From NCBI RefSeq assembly GCF_023109105.1, contig NZ_JALDTZ010000016.1, positions 1 through 40,417 of the forward strand: 40,417 nucleotides of DNA, written 5' to 3'. This document shows positions 1 through 9,612 of the stretch, piece after piece (positions within the stretch are counted from its first letter, which is position 1; every line of letters begins with the position of its first letter). A model generated the notes under the pieces. That model was not told the DNA's origin. It saw only the letters and a list, made by a program, of their open reading frames with translations, and searched no databases. Source of the stretch: Streptococcus mitis. GTDB taxonomy: Bacteria > Bacillota > Bacilli > Lactobacillales > Streptococcaceae. The position numbers and the translations under genes were made by a program.

Positions 1-43
1 AACGTCTCATACTTAATTCCACCATAAAAATCCGTTTTAGACT

Positions 44-74
44 AACTTCCACTTTGGTCAGACAAGTGGAAGTT
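44..74. repeat. Perfect 11-bp inverted repeat upstream of rpsL
   Basis: An 11-bp arm (AACTTCCACTT, 44-54) is matched by its exact complement (64-74) around a 9-base loop. No run of T follows on the plus strand, so it is not a clear terminator. It sits about 50 bp upstream of the rpsL -35 box and could be an operator or the end of an upstream transcript. Confidence 0.5.
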
Positions 75-125
75 ACTCTGAGAAGTTACCAAGAGCTAAA
101 ATTAAGAATAAAAAAGAAAAATATC

Positions 126-155
126 TTGACAATCGATGGAAAATTTTGTTACAAT
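126..155 (+). promoter_or_regulatory. rpsL-rpsG promoter
   Basis: TTGACA at 126-131 and TACAAT at 150-155, with an 18-bp spacer, form a good sigma-A promoter. Transcription would start near 162, giving a leader of about 130 nt before rpsL. Confidence 0.8.
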
Positions 156-161
156 AATAGA

Positions 162-291
162 CGGTACTTTTTACTTTTGGTCTCTCAAGAGTGTACAGGG
201 ACGTGCTGACAAATGTTGCAAAAGTACACACAGATGATAGCTGTCACCAAGTGTATCATCACCAAAAATAAAAAAACACAGGAGAATGTAG
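162..291 (+). promoter_or_regulatory. Structured 5' leader of rpsL
   Basis: The leader holds a long-range pairing of GTACTTTT (164-171) with AAAAGTAC (220-227). It also holds a second hairpin, GATGATA (233-239) with TATCATC (254-260). The start of rpsL follows an AGGAG site at about 282-286. Ribosomal-protein mRNAs are often autoregulated through such leaders, but I do not recognise a named family here, so a regulatory role is inference. Confidence 0.45.
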
Positions 292-705
292 ATGCCTACA
301 ATTAACCAATTGGTTCGCAAACCGCGTAAATCAAAAGTAGAAAAATCTAAATCACCAGCTTTGAACGTTGGTTACAACAGTCATAAAAAAGTTCAAACAA
401 ACGTTTCTTCACCACAAAAACGTGGTGTTGCAACTCGTGTTGGAACAATGACACCTAAAAAACCTAACTCAGCCCTTCGTAAATTCGCTCGTGTACGTTT
501 GAGCAACCTTATCGAAGTTACTGCCTACATCCCAGGTATCGGACACAACTTGCAAGAGCACAGCGTGGTTCTTCTTCGTGGTGGACGTGTAAAAGACCTT
601 CCAGGGGTACGTTACCATATCGTCCGTGGTGCACTTGATACTGCAGGTGTTAACGATCGTAAACAAGGCCGTTCTAAATACGGTACTAAACGTCCAAAAG
701 CATAA
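292..705 (+). CDS. rpsL: 30S ribosomal protein S12
   Basis: This is the small-subunit protein at the decoding centre, which helps monitor codon-anticodon pairing. The 137-aa length is the usual one for streptococci. The conserved [10 protein letters not shown] block lies near residues 55-64 and the [12 protein letters not shown] block near 98-109. Lysines are present at 56 and 101, the positions where substitutions give streptomycin resistance in this family, so the allele looks wild-type. The gene is first in the str cluster, with rpsG 19 bp downstream and an AGGAG ribosome site upstream. It is read from the promoter at 126-155 through a structured leader. Identification is certain. Confidence 0.98.
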   Translation: MPTINQLVRKPRKSKVEKSKSPALNVGYNSHKKVQTNVSSPQKRGVATRVGTMTPKKPNSALRKFARVRLSNLIEVTAYIPGIGHNLQEHSVVLLRGGRVKDLPGVRYHIVRGALDTAGVNDRKQGRSKYGTKRPKA

Positions 706-724
706 GGAAAGGGGATAAAGAGAA

Positions 725-1195
725 ATGAGTCGTAAAAATAGAGCTCCAAAACGTGACGTATTGCCAGATCCGCTTTACAATTCACAACTAGTTACTCGTC
801 TTATCAACCGCGTTATGCTTGATGGTAAACGTGGTACAGCTGCTTCAATCGTTTACGGTGCTTTTGAGCAAATCAAAGAAGCTACTGGAAACGATGCACT
901 TGAAGTATTTGAAACAGCTATGGAAAACATCATGCCTGTACTTGAAGTACGTGCACGTCGTGTTGGTGGTTCTAACTACCAAGTCCCAGTTGAAGTTCGT
1001 CCAGAACGTCGTACAACACTTGGACTTCGTTGGTTGGTAACAATCGCTCGTCTTCGTGGTGAACACACAATGCAAGACCGTCTTGCAAAAGAAATCTTGG
1101 ATGCTGCTAACAACACTGGTGCAGCTGTTAAGAAACGTGAAGATACTCACCGTATGGCTGAAGCTAACCGTGCATTCGCACACTTCCGTTGGTAA
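725..1195 (+). CDS. rpsG: 30S ribosomal protein S7
   Basis: This primary 16S rRNA-binding protein nucleates assembly of the 30S head and contacts tRNA at the E site. The 156-aa length and the start [16 protein letters not shown] are typical. Conserved blocks include the [13 protein letters not shown] motif near residues 78-90 and the basic C-terminal helix ending in NRAFAHFRW. It follows rpsL by 19 bp behind an AAGGAAAGGGG-rich ribosome site and is surely co-transcribed with it. In many bacteria S7 represses its own operon; no site for this is evident here. In this window it is the last gene before a 394-bp structured spacer that separates it from fusA. Confidence 0.98.
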
Positions 1196-1504
1196 TATAG
1201 GATGCGAAAGCGTTAAGAAAGTCCCAGAGAAAATAGGGAATCAAAGCAGGTTGCGATTGCAACCAATGAGATTCATCTTTTTCTCCAGACTTTTAGCTTG
1301 AGCTCAACTAAATCATGATGCTAGGAACGCTGAGGATGCACAGTGAAAATAGGAAACTGACGCAGTATTCGATGAATACAAGGAAGTTTATCATTTTCAC
1401 TCAGCATCCCGTTCCAGCTCAAATCAGCTAACTAACATTAGCTTAAGTTCAATTCAACTTGTAAATCTACAAGTTGAAACTAACAATAGCATGAAAACAT
1501 TGAG
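1196..1504 (+). other. Hairpin-rich non-coding spacer between rpsG and fusA
   Basis: No plausible gene is seen, but three successive stem-loops are. Hairpin 1 spans 1218-1293 with stems AAAGTC/GACTTT, GAGAAAA/TTTTCTC, GAATC/GATTC and GGTTGC/GCAACC nested in register. Hairpin 2 spans 1324-1415 with GGAACG/CGTTCC, GGATGC/GCATCC, AGTGAAAAT/ATTTTCACT, AAACT/AGTTT and GTATTC/GAATAC in register. Hairpin 3 is a perfect 11-bp stem with a 4-base loop at 1453-1478. None is followed by a T run. The region would be transcribed as the 3' part of the rpsL-rpsG message. What it does is unknown; a structured RNA or a palindromic repeat element are both possible. Confidence 0.7.
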
Positions 1505-1535
1505 AACGGGTAGGTCCTGCCTATCCGTTTTTATT
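1505..1535 (+). terminator. Terminator of rpsL-rpsG transcript
   Basis: A 10-bp stem (1505-1514 with 1520-1529, one G-U pair) closes a 5-base loop and is followed by a T-rich run. It lies directly ahead of the fusA promoter. Confidence 0.8.
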
Positions 1536-1542
1536 AAAATCA

Positions 1543-1551
1543 TGTTATAAT
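1543..1551 (+). promoter_or_regulatory. Extended -10 promoter of fusA
   Basis: TG (1543-1544), one base, then TATAAT (1546-1551) is a consensus extended -10, and no strong -35 is visible. It sits just after the terminator of the rpsLG transcript, so fusA is probably transcribed on its own. Confidence 0.65.
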
Positions 1552-1589
1552 AGAATAGAAATCAAAAATAAATAGGAGAAACAAACCTC

Positions 1590-3671
1590 ATGGCACGCGA
1601 ATTTTCACTTGAAAAAACTCGTAATATCGGTATCATGGCTCACGTCGATGCTGGTAAAACAACAACTACTGAGCGTATCCTTTACTACACTGGTAAAATC
1701 CACAAAATCGGTGAAACTCACGAAGGTGCGTCACAAATGGACTGGATGGAGCAAGAGCAAGAGCGTGGTATCACTATCACATCTGCTGCGACAACAGCTC
1801 AATGGAACAACCACCGCGTAAACATCATCGACACACCAGGACACGTGGACTTCACAATCGAAGTACAACGTTCTCTTCGTGTATTGGATGGTGCGGTTAC
1901 CGTTCTTGACTCACAATCAGGTGTTGAGCCTCAAACTGAAACAGTTTGGCGTCAAGCAACTGAGTACGGAGTTCCACGTATCGTATTTGCCAACAAAATG
2001 GACAAAATCGGTGCTGACTTCCTTTACTCAGTAAGCACACTTCACGATCGTCTTCAAGCAAATGCACACCCAATCCAATTGCCAATCGGTTCTGAAGATG
2101 ACTTCCGTGGTATCATCGACTTGATTAAGATGAAAGCTGAAATCTATACTAACGACCTTGGTACAGATATCCTTGAAGAAGACATTCCAGCTGAATACCT
2201 TGACCAAGCTCAAGAATACCGTGAAAAATTGATTGAAGCAGTTGCTGAAACTGACGAAGAATTGATGATGAAATACCTCGAAGGTGAAGAAATCACTAAC
2301 GAAGAATTGAAAGCTGGTATCCGTAAAGCGACTATCAACGTTGAATTCTTCCCAGTATTGTGTGGTTCTGCCTTCAAGAACAAAGGTGTTCAATTGATGC
2401 TTGATGCGGTTATCGATTACCTTCCAAGCCCGCTTGACATCCCAGCGATCAAAGGTATTAACCCAGATACAGACGAAGAAGAAACTCGTCCTGCATCTGA
2501 CGAAGAGCCATTTGCAGCTCTTGCCTTCAAGATCATGACAGACCCATTCGTAGGTCGTTTGACATTCTTCCGTGTTTACTCAGGTGTTCTTCAATCAGGT
2601 TCATACGTATTGAACACTTCTAAAGGTAAACGTGAACGTATCGGACGTATCCTTCAAATGCACGCTAATAGCCGTCAAGAAATTGACACTGTTTACTCAG
2701 GTGATATCGCTGCTGCTGTTGGTTTGAAAGATACTACAACTGGTGACTCATTGACAGATGAAAAAGCTAAAATCATTCTTGAGTCAATCAACGTTCCAGA
2801 ACCAGTTATCCAATTGATGGTTGAGCCAAAATCTAAAGCTGACCAAGACAAGATGGGTATCGCCCTTCAAAAATTGGCTGAAGAAGATCCAACATTCCGC
2901 GTTGAAACAAACGTTGAAACTGGTGAAACAGTTATCTCTGGTATGGGTGAACTTCACCTTGACGTCCTTGTTGACCGTATGCGTCGTGAGTTCAAAGTTG
3001 AAGCGAACGTAGGTGCTCCTCAAGTATCATACCGTGAAACATTCCGCGCTTCTACTCAAGCACGTGGATTCTTCAAACGTCAGTCTGGTGGTAAAGGTCA
3101 ATTCGGTGATGTATGGATTGAATTTACTCCAAACGAAGAAGGAAAAGGATTCGAATTCGAAAATGCAATCGTCGGTGGTGTGGTTCCTCGTGAATTTATC
3201 CCAGCGGTTGAAAAAGGTTTGGTAGAATCTATGGCTAACGGTGTTCTTGCAGGTTACCCAATGGTTGACGTTAAAGCTAAGCTTTACGATGGTTCATACC
3301 ACGATGTCGACTCATCTGAAACTGCCTTCAAGATCGCGGCTTCACTTGCCCTTAAAGAAGCTGCTAAATCAGCACAACCAGCTATCCTTGAGCCAATGAT
3401 GCTTGTAACAATCACTGTTCCAGAAGAAAACCTTGGTGATGTTATGGGTCACGTAACTGCTCGTCGTGGACGTGTAGATGGTATGGAAGCGCACGGTAAC
3501 AGCCAAATCGTTCGTGCTTACGTTCCACTTGCTGAAATGTTCGGTTACGCAACAGTTCTTCGTTCTGCATCTCAAGGACGTGGTACATTCATGATGGTAT
3601 TTGACCACTACGAAGATGTACCTAAGTCAGTACAAGAAGAAATCATTAAGAAAAACAAAGGTGAAGACTAA
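1590..3671 (+). CDS. fusA: Elongation factor G
   Basis: This translational GTPase moves tRNA and mRNA through the ribosome and, with RRF, recycles ribosomes. The 693-aa length is standard. The GTPase motifs are visible in order: AHVDAGKTT (residues 17-25), RGITIT in switch I, DTPGHVDF in switch II, NKMD, and GSAFKNKG. They are followed by domain II, the domain III-V region and the FxYAT segment near the C-terminus. The start follows an AGGAG site with good spacing. Unlike many str operons, it is not tightly linked to rpsG: a terminator and its own extended -10 promoter lie between them. A strong terminator follows at 3688-3717. Confidence 0.98.
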   Translation: MAREFSLEKTRNIGIMAHVDAGKTTTTERILYYTGKIHKIGETHEGASQMDWMEQEQERGITITSAATTAQWNNHRVNIIDTPGHVDFTIEVQRSLRVLDGAVTVLDSQSGVEPQTETVWRQATEYGVPRIVFANKMDKIGADFLYSVSTLHDRLQANAHPIQLPIGSEDDFRGIIDLIKMKAEIYTNDLGTDILEEDIPAEYLDQAQEYREKLIEAVAETDEELMMKYLEGEEITNEELKAGIRKATINVEFFPVLCGSAFKNKGVQLMLDAVIDYLPSPLDIPAIKGINPDTDEEETRPASDEEPFAALAFKIMTDPFVGRLTFFRVYSGVLQSGSYVLNTSKGKRERIGRILQMHANSRQEIDTVYSGDIAAAVGLKDTTTGDSLTDEKAKIILESINVPEPVIQLMVEPKSKADQDKMGIALQKLAEEDPTFRVETNVETGETVISGMGELHLDVLVDRMRREFKVEANVGAPQVSYRETFRASTQARGFFKRQSGGKGQFGDVWIEFTPNEEGKGFEFENAIVGGVVPREFIPAVEKGLVESMANGVLAGYPMVDVKAKLYDGSYHDVDSSETAFKIAASLALKEAAKSAQPAILEPMMLVTITVPEENLGDVMGHVTARRGRVDGMEAHGNSQIVRAYVPLAEMFGYATVLRSASQGRGTFMMVFDHYEDVPKSVQEEIIKKNKGED

Positions 3672-3687
3672 TCAGTCCTAACTCTAG

Positions 3688-3717
3688 AAGGAAGTCACTT
3701 AGTGGCTTCCTTTTTTG
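3688..3717 (+). terminator. fusA terminator
   Basis: GGAAGTCA pairs with TGGCTTCC (one G-U pair) over a short loop and is followed by six T residues. Confidence 0.85.
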
Positions 3718-3902
3718 TATAGTTCCGATAAATTTTATAGATTCTGAAAATATCTACTCATAAAAATTTCATATAAAAATGAGTTAAAGAAATTTACGAA
3801 AGAAATATATAATATAAATAGAAATAAGTTGAAAAAGAATATAAATTACCTTTTAAAAACTTATAAAAAAAGGAGAACATTCATAAATAAACGTTAAAAT
3901 AG
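3718..3902. other. AT-rich intergenic stretch before ilvB
   Basis: The fusA-ilvB gap of 324 bp contains the fusA terminator, this AT-rich run without an open frame, and the ilv control region. A weak CodY-like sequence (11 of 15 matches) lies at 3738-3752. Nothing else is recognised. Confidence 0.5.
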
Positions 3903-3917
3903 AAAATTCAGAAAATT
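3903..3917. promoter_or_regulatory. Probable CodY operator of the ilv operon
   Basis: The 15-mer AAAATTCAGAAAATT matches the CodY consensus AATTTTCWGAAAATT at 13 of 15 positions. It lies 13 bp upstream of the ilvB -35 box. CodY is the branched-chain amino acid-sensing repressor of ilv genes in Gram-positive bacteria, so the location fits. Confidence 0.7.
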
Positions 3918-3929
3918 TCTTCTTTTCTC

Positions 3930-3957
3930 TTGAAAAATCTTGAAAAAATGGTATGAT
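3930..3957 (+). promoter_or_regulatory. ilvB promoter
   Basis: TTGAAA (3930-3935) and TATGAT (3952-3957) are separated by 16 bp, with the TG of an extended -10 at 3949-3950. Confidence 0.75.
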
Positions 3958-3995
3958 AGTAACAAGTTACTTTTAAGAGAAGAGAAAGGGGAACA

Positions 3996-5696
3996 ATGGA
4001 GAAAATCAGTTTAGAATCTCCTAAAACGGGGTCGGACCTAGTTTTGGAAACACTTCGTGATTTAGGAATTGATACCATCTTTGGTTATCCTGGTGGTGCA
4101 GTCTTGCCTTTTTATGATGCGATATATAATTTTAAAGGCATTCGCCACATTCTAGGGCGCCATGAGCAAGGTTGTTTGCATGAAGCTGAAGGTTATGCCA
4201 AATCAACTGGAAAGTTGGGTGTTGCCGTCGTCACTAGCGGACCAGGAGCAACAAATGCCATTACAGGGATTGCGGATGCCATGAGCGACAGTGTTCCCCT
4301 TTTGGTCTTTACAGGTCAGGTGGCGCGAGCAGGGATTGGGAAGGATGCCTTTCAGGAGGCAGACATCGTGGGAATCACCATGCCAATCACTAAGTACAAT
4401 TATCAAGTTCGTGAGACAGCTGATATTCCGCGGATCATTACGGAAGCTGTCCATATCGCAACCACAGGACGTCCAGGACCAGTCGTCATTGACCTACCTA
4501 AAGACGTATCTGCTTTGGAAACAGACTTCATCTATTCACCAGAGGTGAACCTACCAAGTTATCAACCAACTCTTGAGCCAAATGATATGCAAATCAAGAA
4601 AATCTTGAAGCAATTGTCTAAGGCTAAAAAACCAGTTTTGCTAGCTGGTGGTGGGATTAGTTATGCTGAAGCAGCTGCAGAATTAAATGAATTTGCAGAA
4701 CGCTATCAAATTCCAGTGGTAACCAGCCTTTTGGGACAAGGAACGATTGCAACGAGTCATCCACTCTTCCTTGGAATGGGAGGAATGCACGGGTCATTCG
4801 CAGCTAATATTGCCATGACGGAAGCTGACTTTATGATTAGTATTGGTTGTCGTTTCGATGACCGCTTGACGGGAAATCCTAAGACCTTTGCTAAGAATGC
4901 TAAGGTTGCCCATATTGATATTGACCCAGCTGAGATTGGCAAGATTATCAGTGCAGATATTCCAGTAGTTGGAGATGCTAAGAAAGCCTTGCAAATGTTG
5001 CTGGCAGAACCAATCATTCATAACAATACTGAAAAGTGGATTGAGAAAGTTACTAAAGACAAGAACCGTGTTCGTTCTTATGACAAGAAAGAGCGTGTGG
5101 TTCAACCGCAAGCTGTTATTGAACGAATTGGTGAATTGACGAATGAGGATGCCATTGTGGTCACAGACGTAGGTCAACACCAAATGTGGACAGCTCAGTA
5201 TTATCCCTACCAAAATGAACGTCAGTTAGTGACTTCAGGTGGTTTGGGAACGATGGGATTCGGAATTCCAGCAGCAATCGGTGCTAAAATAGCTAACCCA
5301 GATAAGGAAGTAGTCTTGTTTGTTGGAGATGGTGGTTTCCAAATGACCAATCAGGAATTGGCTATTTTGAACATTTACAAGGTGCCAATCAAGGTGGTGA
5401 TGCTGAACAACCACTCGCTTGGAATGGTTCGCCAGTGGCAGGAATCCTTCTATGAAGGTAGAACATCTGAGTCGGTCTTTGATACCCTTCCTGATTTCCA
5501 ATTGATGGCACAGGCTTATGGCATTAAAAACTATAAGTTTGATAATCCTGAGACCTTGGCTCAAGACCTTGAAGTGATCACTGAGGATGTTCCTATGCTA
5601 ATCGAGGTAGATATTTCTCGTAAGGAACAGGTGTTACCGATGGTACCAGCTGGTAAGAGTAATCATGAGATGTTGGGGGTGAAGTTCCATGCGTAG
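3996..5696 (+). CDS. ilvB: Acetolactate synthase, large (catalytic) subunit
   Basis: This enzyme condenses two pyruvates to acetolactate, or pyruvate with 2-ketobutyrate to acetohydroxybutyrate. That is the first common step of valine, leucine and isoleucine synthesis, and it uses thiamine diphosphate, Mg and FAD. The 566-aa protein has the N-terminal TPP-binding domain with the catalytic glutamate E57 in RHEQG, a central FAD domain, and the C-terminal TPP domain with GDGGF starting at residue 444 and NN about 26 residues later. An AAAGGGG ribosome site precedes the ATG. It overlaps ilvN by 8 bp, so the two subunits are translationally coupled. A CodY-like box and a promoter lie just upstream. 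Confidence 0.97.
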   Translation: MEKISLESPKTGSDLVLETLRDLGIDTIFGYPGGAVLPFYDAIYNFKGIRHILGRHEQGCLHEAEGYAKSTGKLGVAVVTSGPGATNAITGIADAMSDSVPLLVFTGQVARAGIGKDAFQEADIVGITMPITKYNYQVRETADIPRIITEAVHIATTGRPGPVVIDLPKDVSALETDFIYSPEVNLPSYQPTLEPNDMQIKKILKQLSKAKKPVLLAGGGISYAEAAAELNEFAERYQIPVVTSLLGQGTIATSHPLFLGMGGMHGSFAANIAMTEADFMISIGCRFDDRLTGNPKTFAKNAKVAHIDIDPAEIGKIISADIPVVGDAKKALQMLLAEPIIHNNTEKWIEKVTKDKNRVRSYDKKERVVQPQAVIERIGELTNEDAIVVTDVGQHQMWTAQYYPYQNERQLVTSGGLGTMGFGIPAAIGAKIANPDKEVVLFVGDGGFQMTNQELAILNIYKVPIKVVMLNNHSLGMVRQWQESFYEGRTSESVFDTLPDFQLMAQAYGIKNYKFDNPETLAQDLEVITEDVPMLIEVDISRKEQVLPMVPAGKSNHEMLGVKFHA

Positions 5697-6165
5697 AATG
5701 TTAACAGCAAAACTACAAAATCGTTCAGGAGTCCTCAATCGATTTACAGGTGTCTTATCTCGTCGTCAGGTTAATATCGAAAGCATCTCTGTTGGAGCAA
5801 CAGAAGATCCTAATGTGTCGCGTATCACCATTATTATCGATGTGGCTTCACATGATGAAGTGGAGCAAATTATCAAACAACTCAATCGTCAGATTGATGT
5901 GATTCGCATTCGTGATATTACAGACAAGCCTCATTTGGAGCGCGAGGTGATTTTGGTTAAGATGTCAGCGCCAGCTGAGAAGCGCGCTGAGATTCTAGCG
6001 ATTATTCAACCTTTCCGTGCAACGGTGGTGGATGTAGCGCCAAGCTCGATTACCATTCAGATGACAGGAAATGCAGAAAAGAGCGAAGCCCTATTGCGAG
6101 TCATTCGACCATACGGTATTCGCAATATTGCTCGAACGGGTGCCACTGGATTTACCCGCGATTAA
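5689..6165 (+). CDS. ilvN: Acetolactate synthase, small (regulatory) subunit
   Basis: The regulatory partner of IlvB raises its activity and carries the valine feedback site. The 158-aa protein starts with an ACT domain (about residues 4-75, with the NRSGVLNRFTGVLSRR segment). It continues with the C-terminal domain common to this family. The start codon lies inside the last codons of ilvB, and no other start is likely. Its stop codon (6163-6165) directly abuts a BOX repeat that begins within a base of the stop, so the repeat has inserted at the exact end of the gene. The symbol ilvH is also used for this subunit. Confidence 0.95.
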   Translation: MRRMLTAKLQNRSGVLNRFTGVLSRRQVNIESISVGATEDPNVSRITIIIDVASHDEVEQIIKQLNRQIDVIRIRDITDKPHLEREVILVKMSAPAEKRAEILAIIQPFRATVVDVAPSSITIQMTGNAEKSEALLRVIRPYGIRNIARTGATGFTRD

Positions 6166-6274
6166 TACTCTTCGAAATTCAAATCACGTCAGCTTCCATC
6201 TGCAACCTCAAAGCAGTGCTTTGAGCAACCTGTGGCTAGCTTCCTAATTTGCTCTTTGATTTTCATTGAGTATA
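6165..6274 (+). repeat. BOX element 1 (A-to-C orientation)
   Basis: The element begins with the boxA-type end TACTCTTCGAAA and ends with the boxC-type end TTTTCATTGAGTATA. It has an internal AAAGCA/TGCTTT hairpin and a shortened boxA. It fills most of the ilvN-ilvC gap and starts at the ilvN stop codon. BOX elements are non-autonomous repeats of pneumococci and relatives. Confidence 0.88.
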
Positions 6275-6305
6275 AAAATATTTTAAATTTGTTAAACCAG
6301 CCTAA

Positions 6306-7361
<1,056 letters not shown>

Positions 7362-7382
7362 TTGATAAAAATTAAGGTGAAG

Positions 7383-7408
7383 GCGAGTTGGGGGACTAAC
7401 TCGCTTTT
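7383..7408 (+). terminator. ilvC terminator
   Basis: GCGAGTT (7383-7389) pairs perfectly with AACTCGC (7398-7404) and is followed by TTTT. It may partly insulate ilvA from the upstream ilv genes. Confidence 0.75.
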
Positions 7409-7430
7409 ATAATCAATTCATCTTGTTTTT

Positions 7431-7546
7431 AATACTCAATGAAAATCAAAGAGCAAACTAGGAAACTAGCCGCAGGTTGCTCAAAGCACTGCTTTGAGGT
7501 TGCAGATGGAAGTTGACGTGGTTTGAAGAGATTTTCGAAGAGTATA
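7431..7546 (-). repeat. BOX element 2 (C-to-A orientation)
   Basis: The element opens with TACTCAATGAAAATCAAA and closes with TTTTCGAAGAGTATA. This is the reverse orientation of element 1, with the same internal AAAGCACTGCTTT hairpin. It lies in the ilvC-ilvA gap. Confidence 0.9.
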
Positions 7547-7588
7547 AGAGGATGGATTGTGATATTATGAATAGTCTAGGAGAAAAAG

Positions 7589-8839
7589 ATGTTAAGTTCA
7601 AAAGATATAATCAAGGCTCATAAGGTCTTGAACGGTGTGGTTGTTAATACACCGCTTGATTATGACCATTATTTATCGGAGAAGTATGGTGCTAAGATTT
7701 ATTTGAAAAAAGAAAATGCCCAACGTGTTCGTTCTTTTAAAATCCGTGGTGCCTATTATGCCATTTCTCAGCTCAGCAAGGAAGAGCGTGAGCGTGGGGT
7801 AGTCTGTGCCTCTGCGGGAAATCATGCGCAGGGAGTAGCCTATACCTGTAATGAAATGAAAATTCCTGCTACTATTTTTATGCCCATTACTACTCCGCAA
7901 CAAAAAATTGGACAAGTTCGCTTTTTTGGTGGGGACTTCGTAACTATTAAATTAGTTGGAGATACTTTTGATGCCTCAGCCAAAGCAGCTCAAGAATTTA
8001 CAGTTTCTGAAAATCGTACCTTTATTGATCCTTTTGATGATGCCCATGTTCAAGCGGGTCAAGGAACAGTTGCTTATGAGATTTTAGAAGAAGCTCGAAA
8101 AGAATCGATTGATTTTGATGCTGTCTTGGTTCCTGTTGGAGGTGGTGGTCTCATTGCTGGGGTTTCTACCTATATCAAGGAAACAAGTCCAGAGATTGAA
8201 GTCATTGGGGTAGAGGCTAATGGAGCGCGTTCCATGAAGGCGGCCTTTGAAGCTGGTGGGCCTGTCAAACTCACAGAAATTGACAAATTTGCGGATGGGA
8301 TTGCTGTGCAAAAGGTAGGTCAGTTGACCTATGAAGCAACTCGTCAACATGTTCAAACCTTAGTAGGTGTCGATGAGGGATTGATTTCTGAAACCTTGAT
8401 TGACCTCTACTCTAAGCAAGGGATTGTTGCAGAACCTGCTGGAGCGGCTAGTATCGCCTCTTTAGAGATTTTAGCTGAATATATCAAGGGGAAAACCATT
8501 TGTTGTATCATTTCTGGAGGAAATAATGATATCAACCGTATGCCAGAAATGGAAGAGCGTGCCCTGATTTATGATGGAATCAAGCATTACTTTGTGGTCA
8601 ATTTTCCACAGCGTCCGGGAGCTTTGCGTGAGTTTGTAAATGATATCTTGGGGCCAAATGATGATATCACACGTTTTGAGTATATCAAACGAGCTAGCAA
8701 GGGGACAGGCCCAGTATTGATTGGGATTGCCCTAGCAGATAAGCATGATTATGCAGGCTTGATTCGTCGAATGGAAGGTTTTGATCCATCTTATATTAAC
8801 TTAAATGGTAATGAAACGCTCTATAATATGCTTGTCTGA
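7589..8839 (+). CDS. ilvA: Threonine deaminase (threonine ammonia-lyase)
   Basis: This PLP enzyme turns threonine into 2-ketobutyrate and ammonia, feeding isoleucine synthesis. The 416-aa protein has the PLP lysine K51 in RSFKIRGAY and the glycine-rich phosphate loop PVGGGG near residues 182-187. An ACT-like regulatory domain follows from about residue 330, with HYFVVNFPQRPGALREF. That regulatory domain marks the biosynthetic rather than the catabolic form. An AGGAG site precedes the ATG. The gene lies behind the ilvC terminator and a BOX element, so it either depends on readthrough or uses a weak promoter around 7560 (TATTAT). No strong promoter is visible. Confidence 0.94.
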   Translation: MLSSKDIIKAHKVLNGVVVNTPLDYDHYLSEKYGAKIYLKKENAQRVRSFKIRGAYYAISQLSKEERERGVVCASAGNHAQGVAYTCNEMKIPATIFMPITTPQQKIGQVRFFGGDFVTIKLVGDTFDASAKAAQEFTVSENRTFIDPFDDAHVQAGQGTVAYEILEEARKESIDFDAVLVPVGGGGLIAGVSTYIKETSPEIEVIGVEANGARSMKAAFEAGGPVKLTEIDKFADGIAVQKVGQLTYEATRQHVQTLVGVDEGLISETLIDLYSKQGIVAEPAGAASIASLEILAEYIKGKTICCIISGGNNDINRMPEMEERALIYDGIKHYFVVNFPQRPGALREFVNDILGPNDDITRFEYIKRASKGTGPVLIGIALADKHDYAGLIRRMEGFDPSYINLNGNETLYNMLV

Positions 8840-8856
8840 GGACTAATAAAAAAATA

Positions 8857-8893
8857 TCATATTATTTGCACAACTGATGTATAGGTGCTATAA
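8857..8893 (+). promoter_or_regulatory. Strong promoter ahead of a decayed gene
   Basis: TTGCAC and TATAAT separated by 17 bp form a near-consensus promoter in the stretch just after ilvA. It drives only the 15-codon frame described next. Confidence 0.65.
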
Positions 8894-8920
8894 TGAGGGT
8901 GAAGAAAGGGGGCGATTCCT

Positions 8921-8968
8921 ATGGACTTAGGAAATCGATTACGCTATTTCTATCACAAGTCATTATAG
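8921..8968 (+). pseudogene. 15-codon remnant of a possible XRE/Rgg-type regulator
   Basis: The frame reads MDLGNRLRYFYHKSL and stops. It has a good promoter, a GAAAGGGGG ribosome site 6 bp before the ATG, and the opening of a helix-turn-helix regulator (MxLGxRLRxxR-like), but no continuation. This looks like the surviving start of a degraded regulator gene. It could instead be a real short peptide. Family assignment is tentative. Confidence 0.3.
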
Positions 8969-9612
8969 TACCTATTATTTTTTGATTCAGTTTATAGTAA
9001 GGGAGTAAAATTACTTGTTATATAGAAGGAATTTTTTGGAATCTACTATTTTATATATAGCTAATCTGATTTTTGGCTAAATATAATAGGAATTAGAAAA
9101 AATAATCAATATTAATGGGATGCCTCATACTGAGGTTACTGAGAAGAGTGATGGGATACTAAGAAGATAAAAACAGTGGAAACTGTTGGAAGATAGGATA
9201 CTATTGTTTCCTAACTACTCATCTTTTTATAGGTTTGAAGAAATAAAGAATCTTGATAAAGTAAATAAATAGTAGCAGTTGAGCAAGTGAAAAGTGCTTA
9301 TGCAGACAGGAAGAAAATCAAAGAAGGAGAAAGAATAGATAGTAATAGTGTGGAGAGAAAGTCGTCCGCTATTAGAAATATCATTTTAAAGTTAGATAAA
9401 TAGAATAAAGTTGAAGGTAAAACCTGTCTAATCTATCAAGGATTGGTATTTGTAAATTATGAATATTTTTACAAACAAAAGAGTTAATAATGCAATTATT
9501 TTAAAGGTATTTACTAATGGTTTATAGTAAGTAAAAACCTATATATTATAAGCTTTAATAAGATAGTAACAGAAAAATAAATCATTAATTTTATTGAATA
9601 TATGTTTTTTTA
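8969..9612. other. AT-rich decayed region without an intact gene
   Basis: No intact frame is seen. A stretch at about 9273-9401 reads as some 40 sense codons (…VKSAYADRKKIKEGERID…) without a start, bounded by stops. It may be the remains of a coding gene that I cannot identify. A 12-bp direct repeat GTTTATAGTAAG occurs at 8990-9001 and 9520-9531. Confidence 0.5.
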
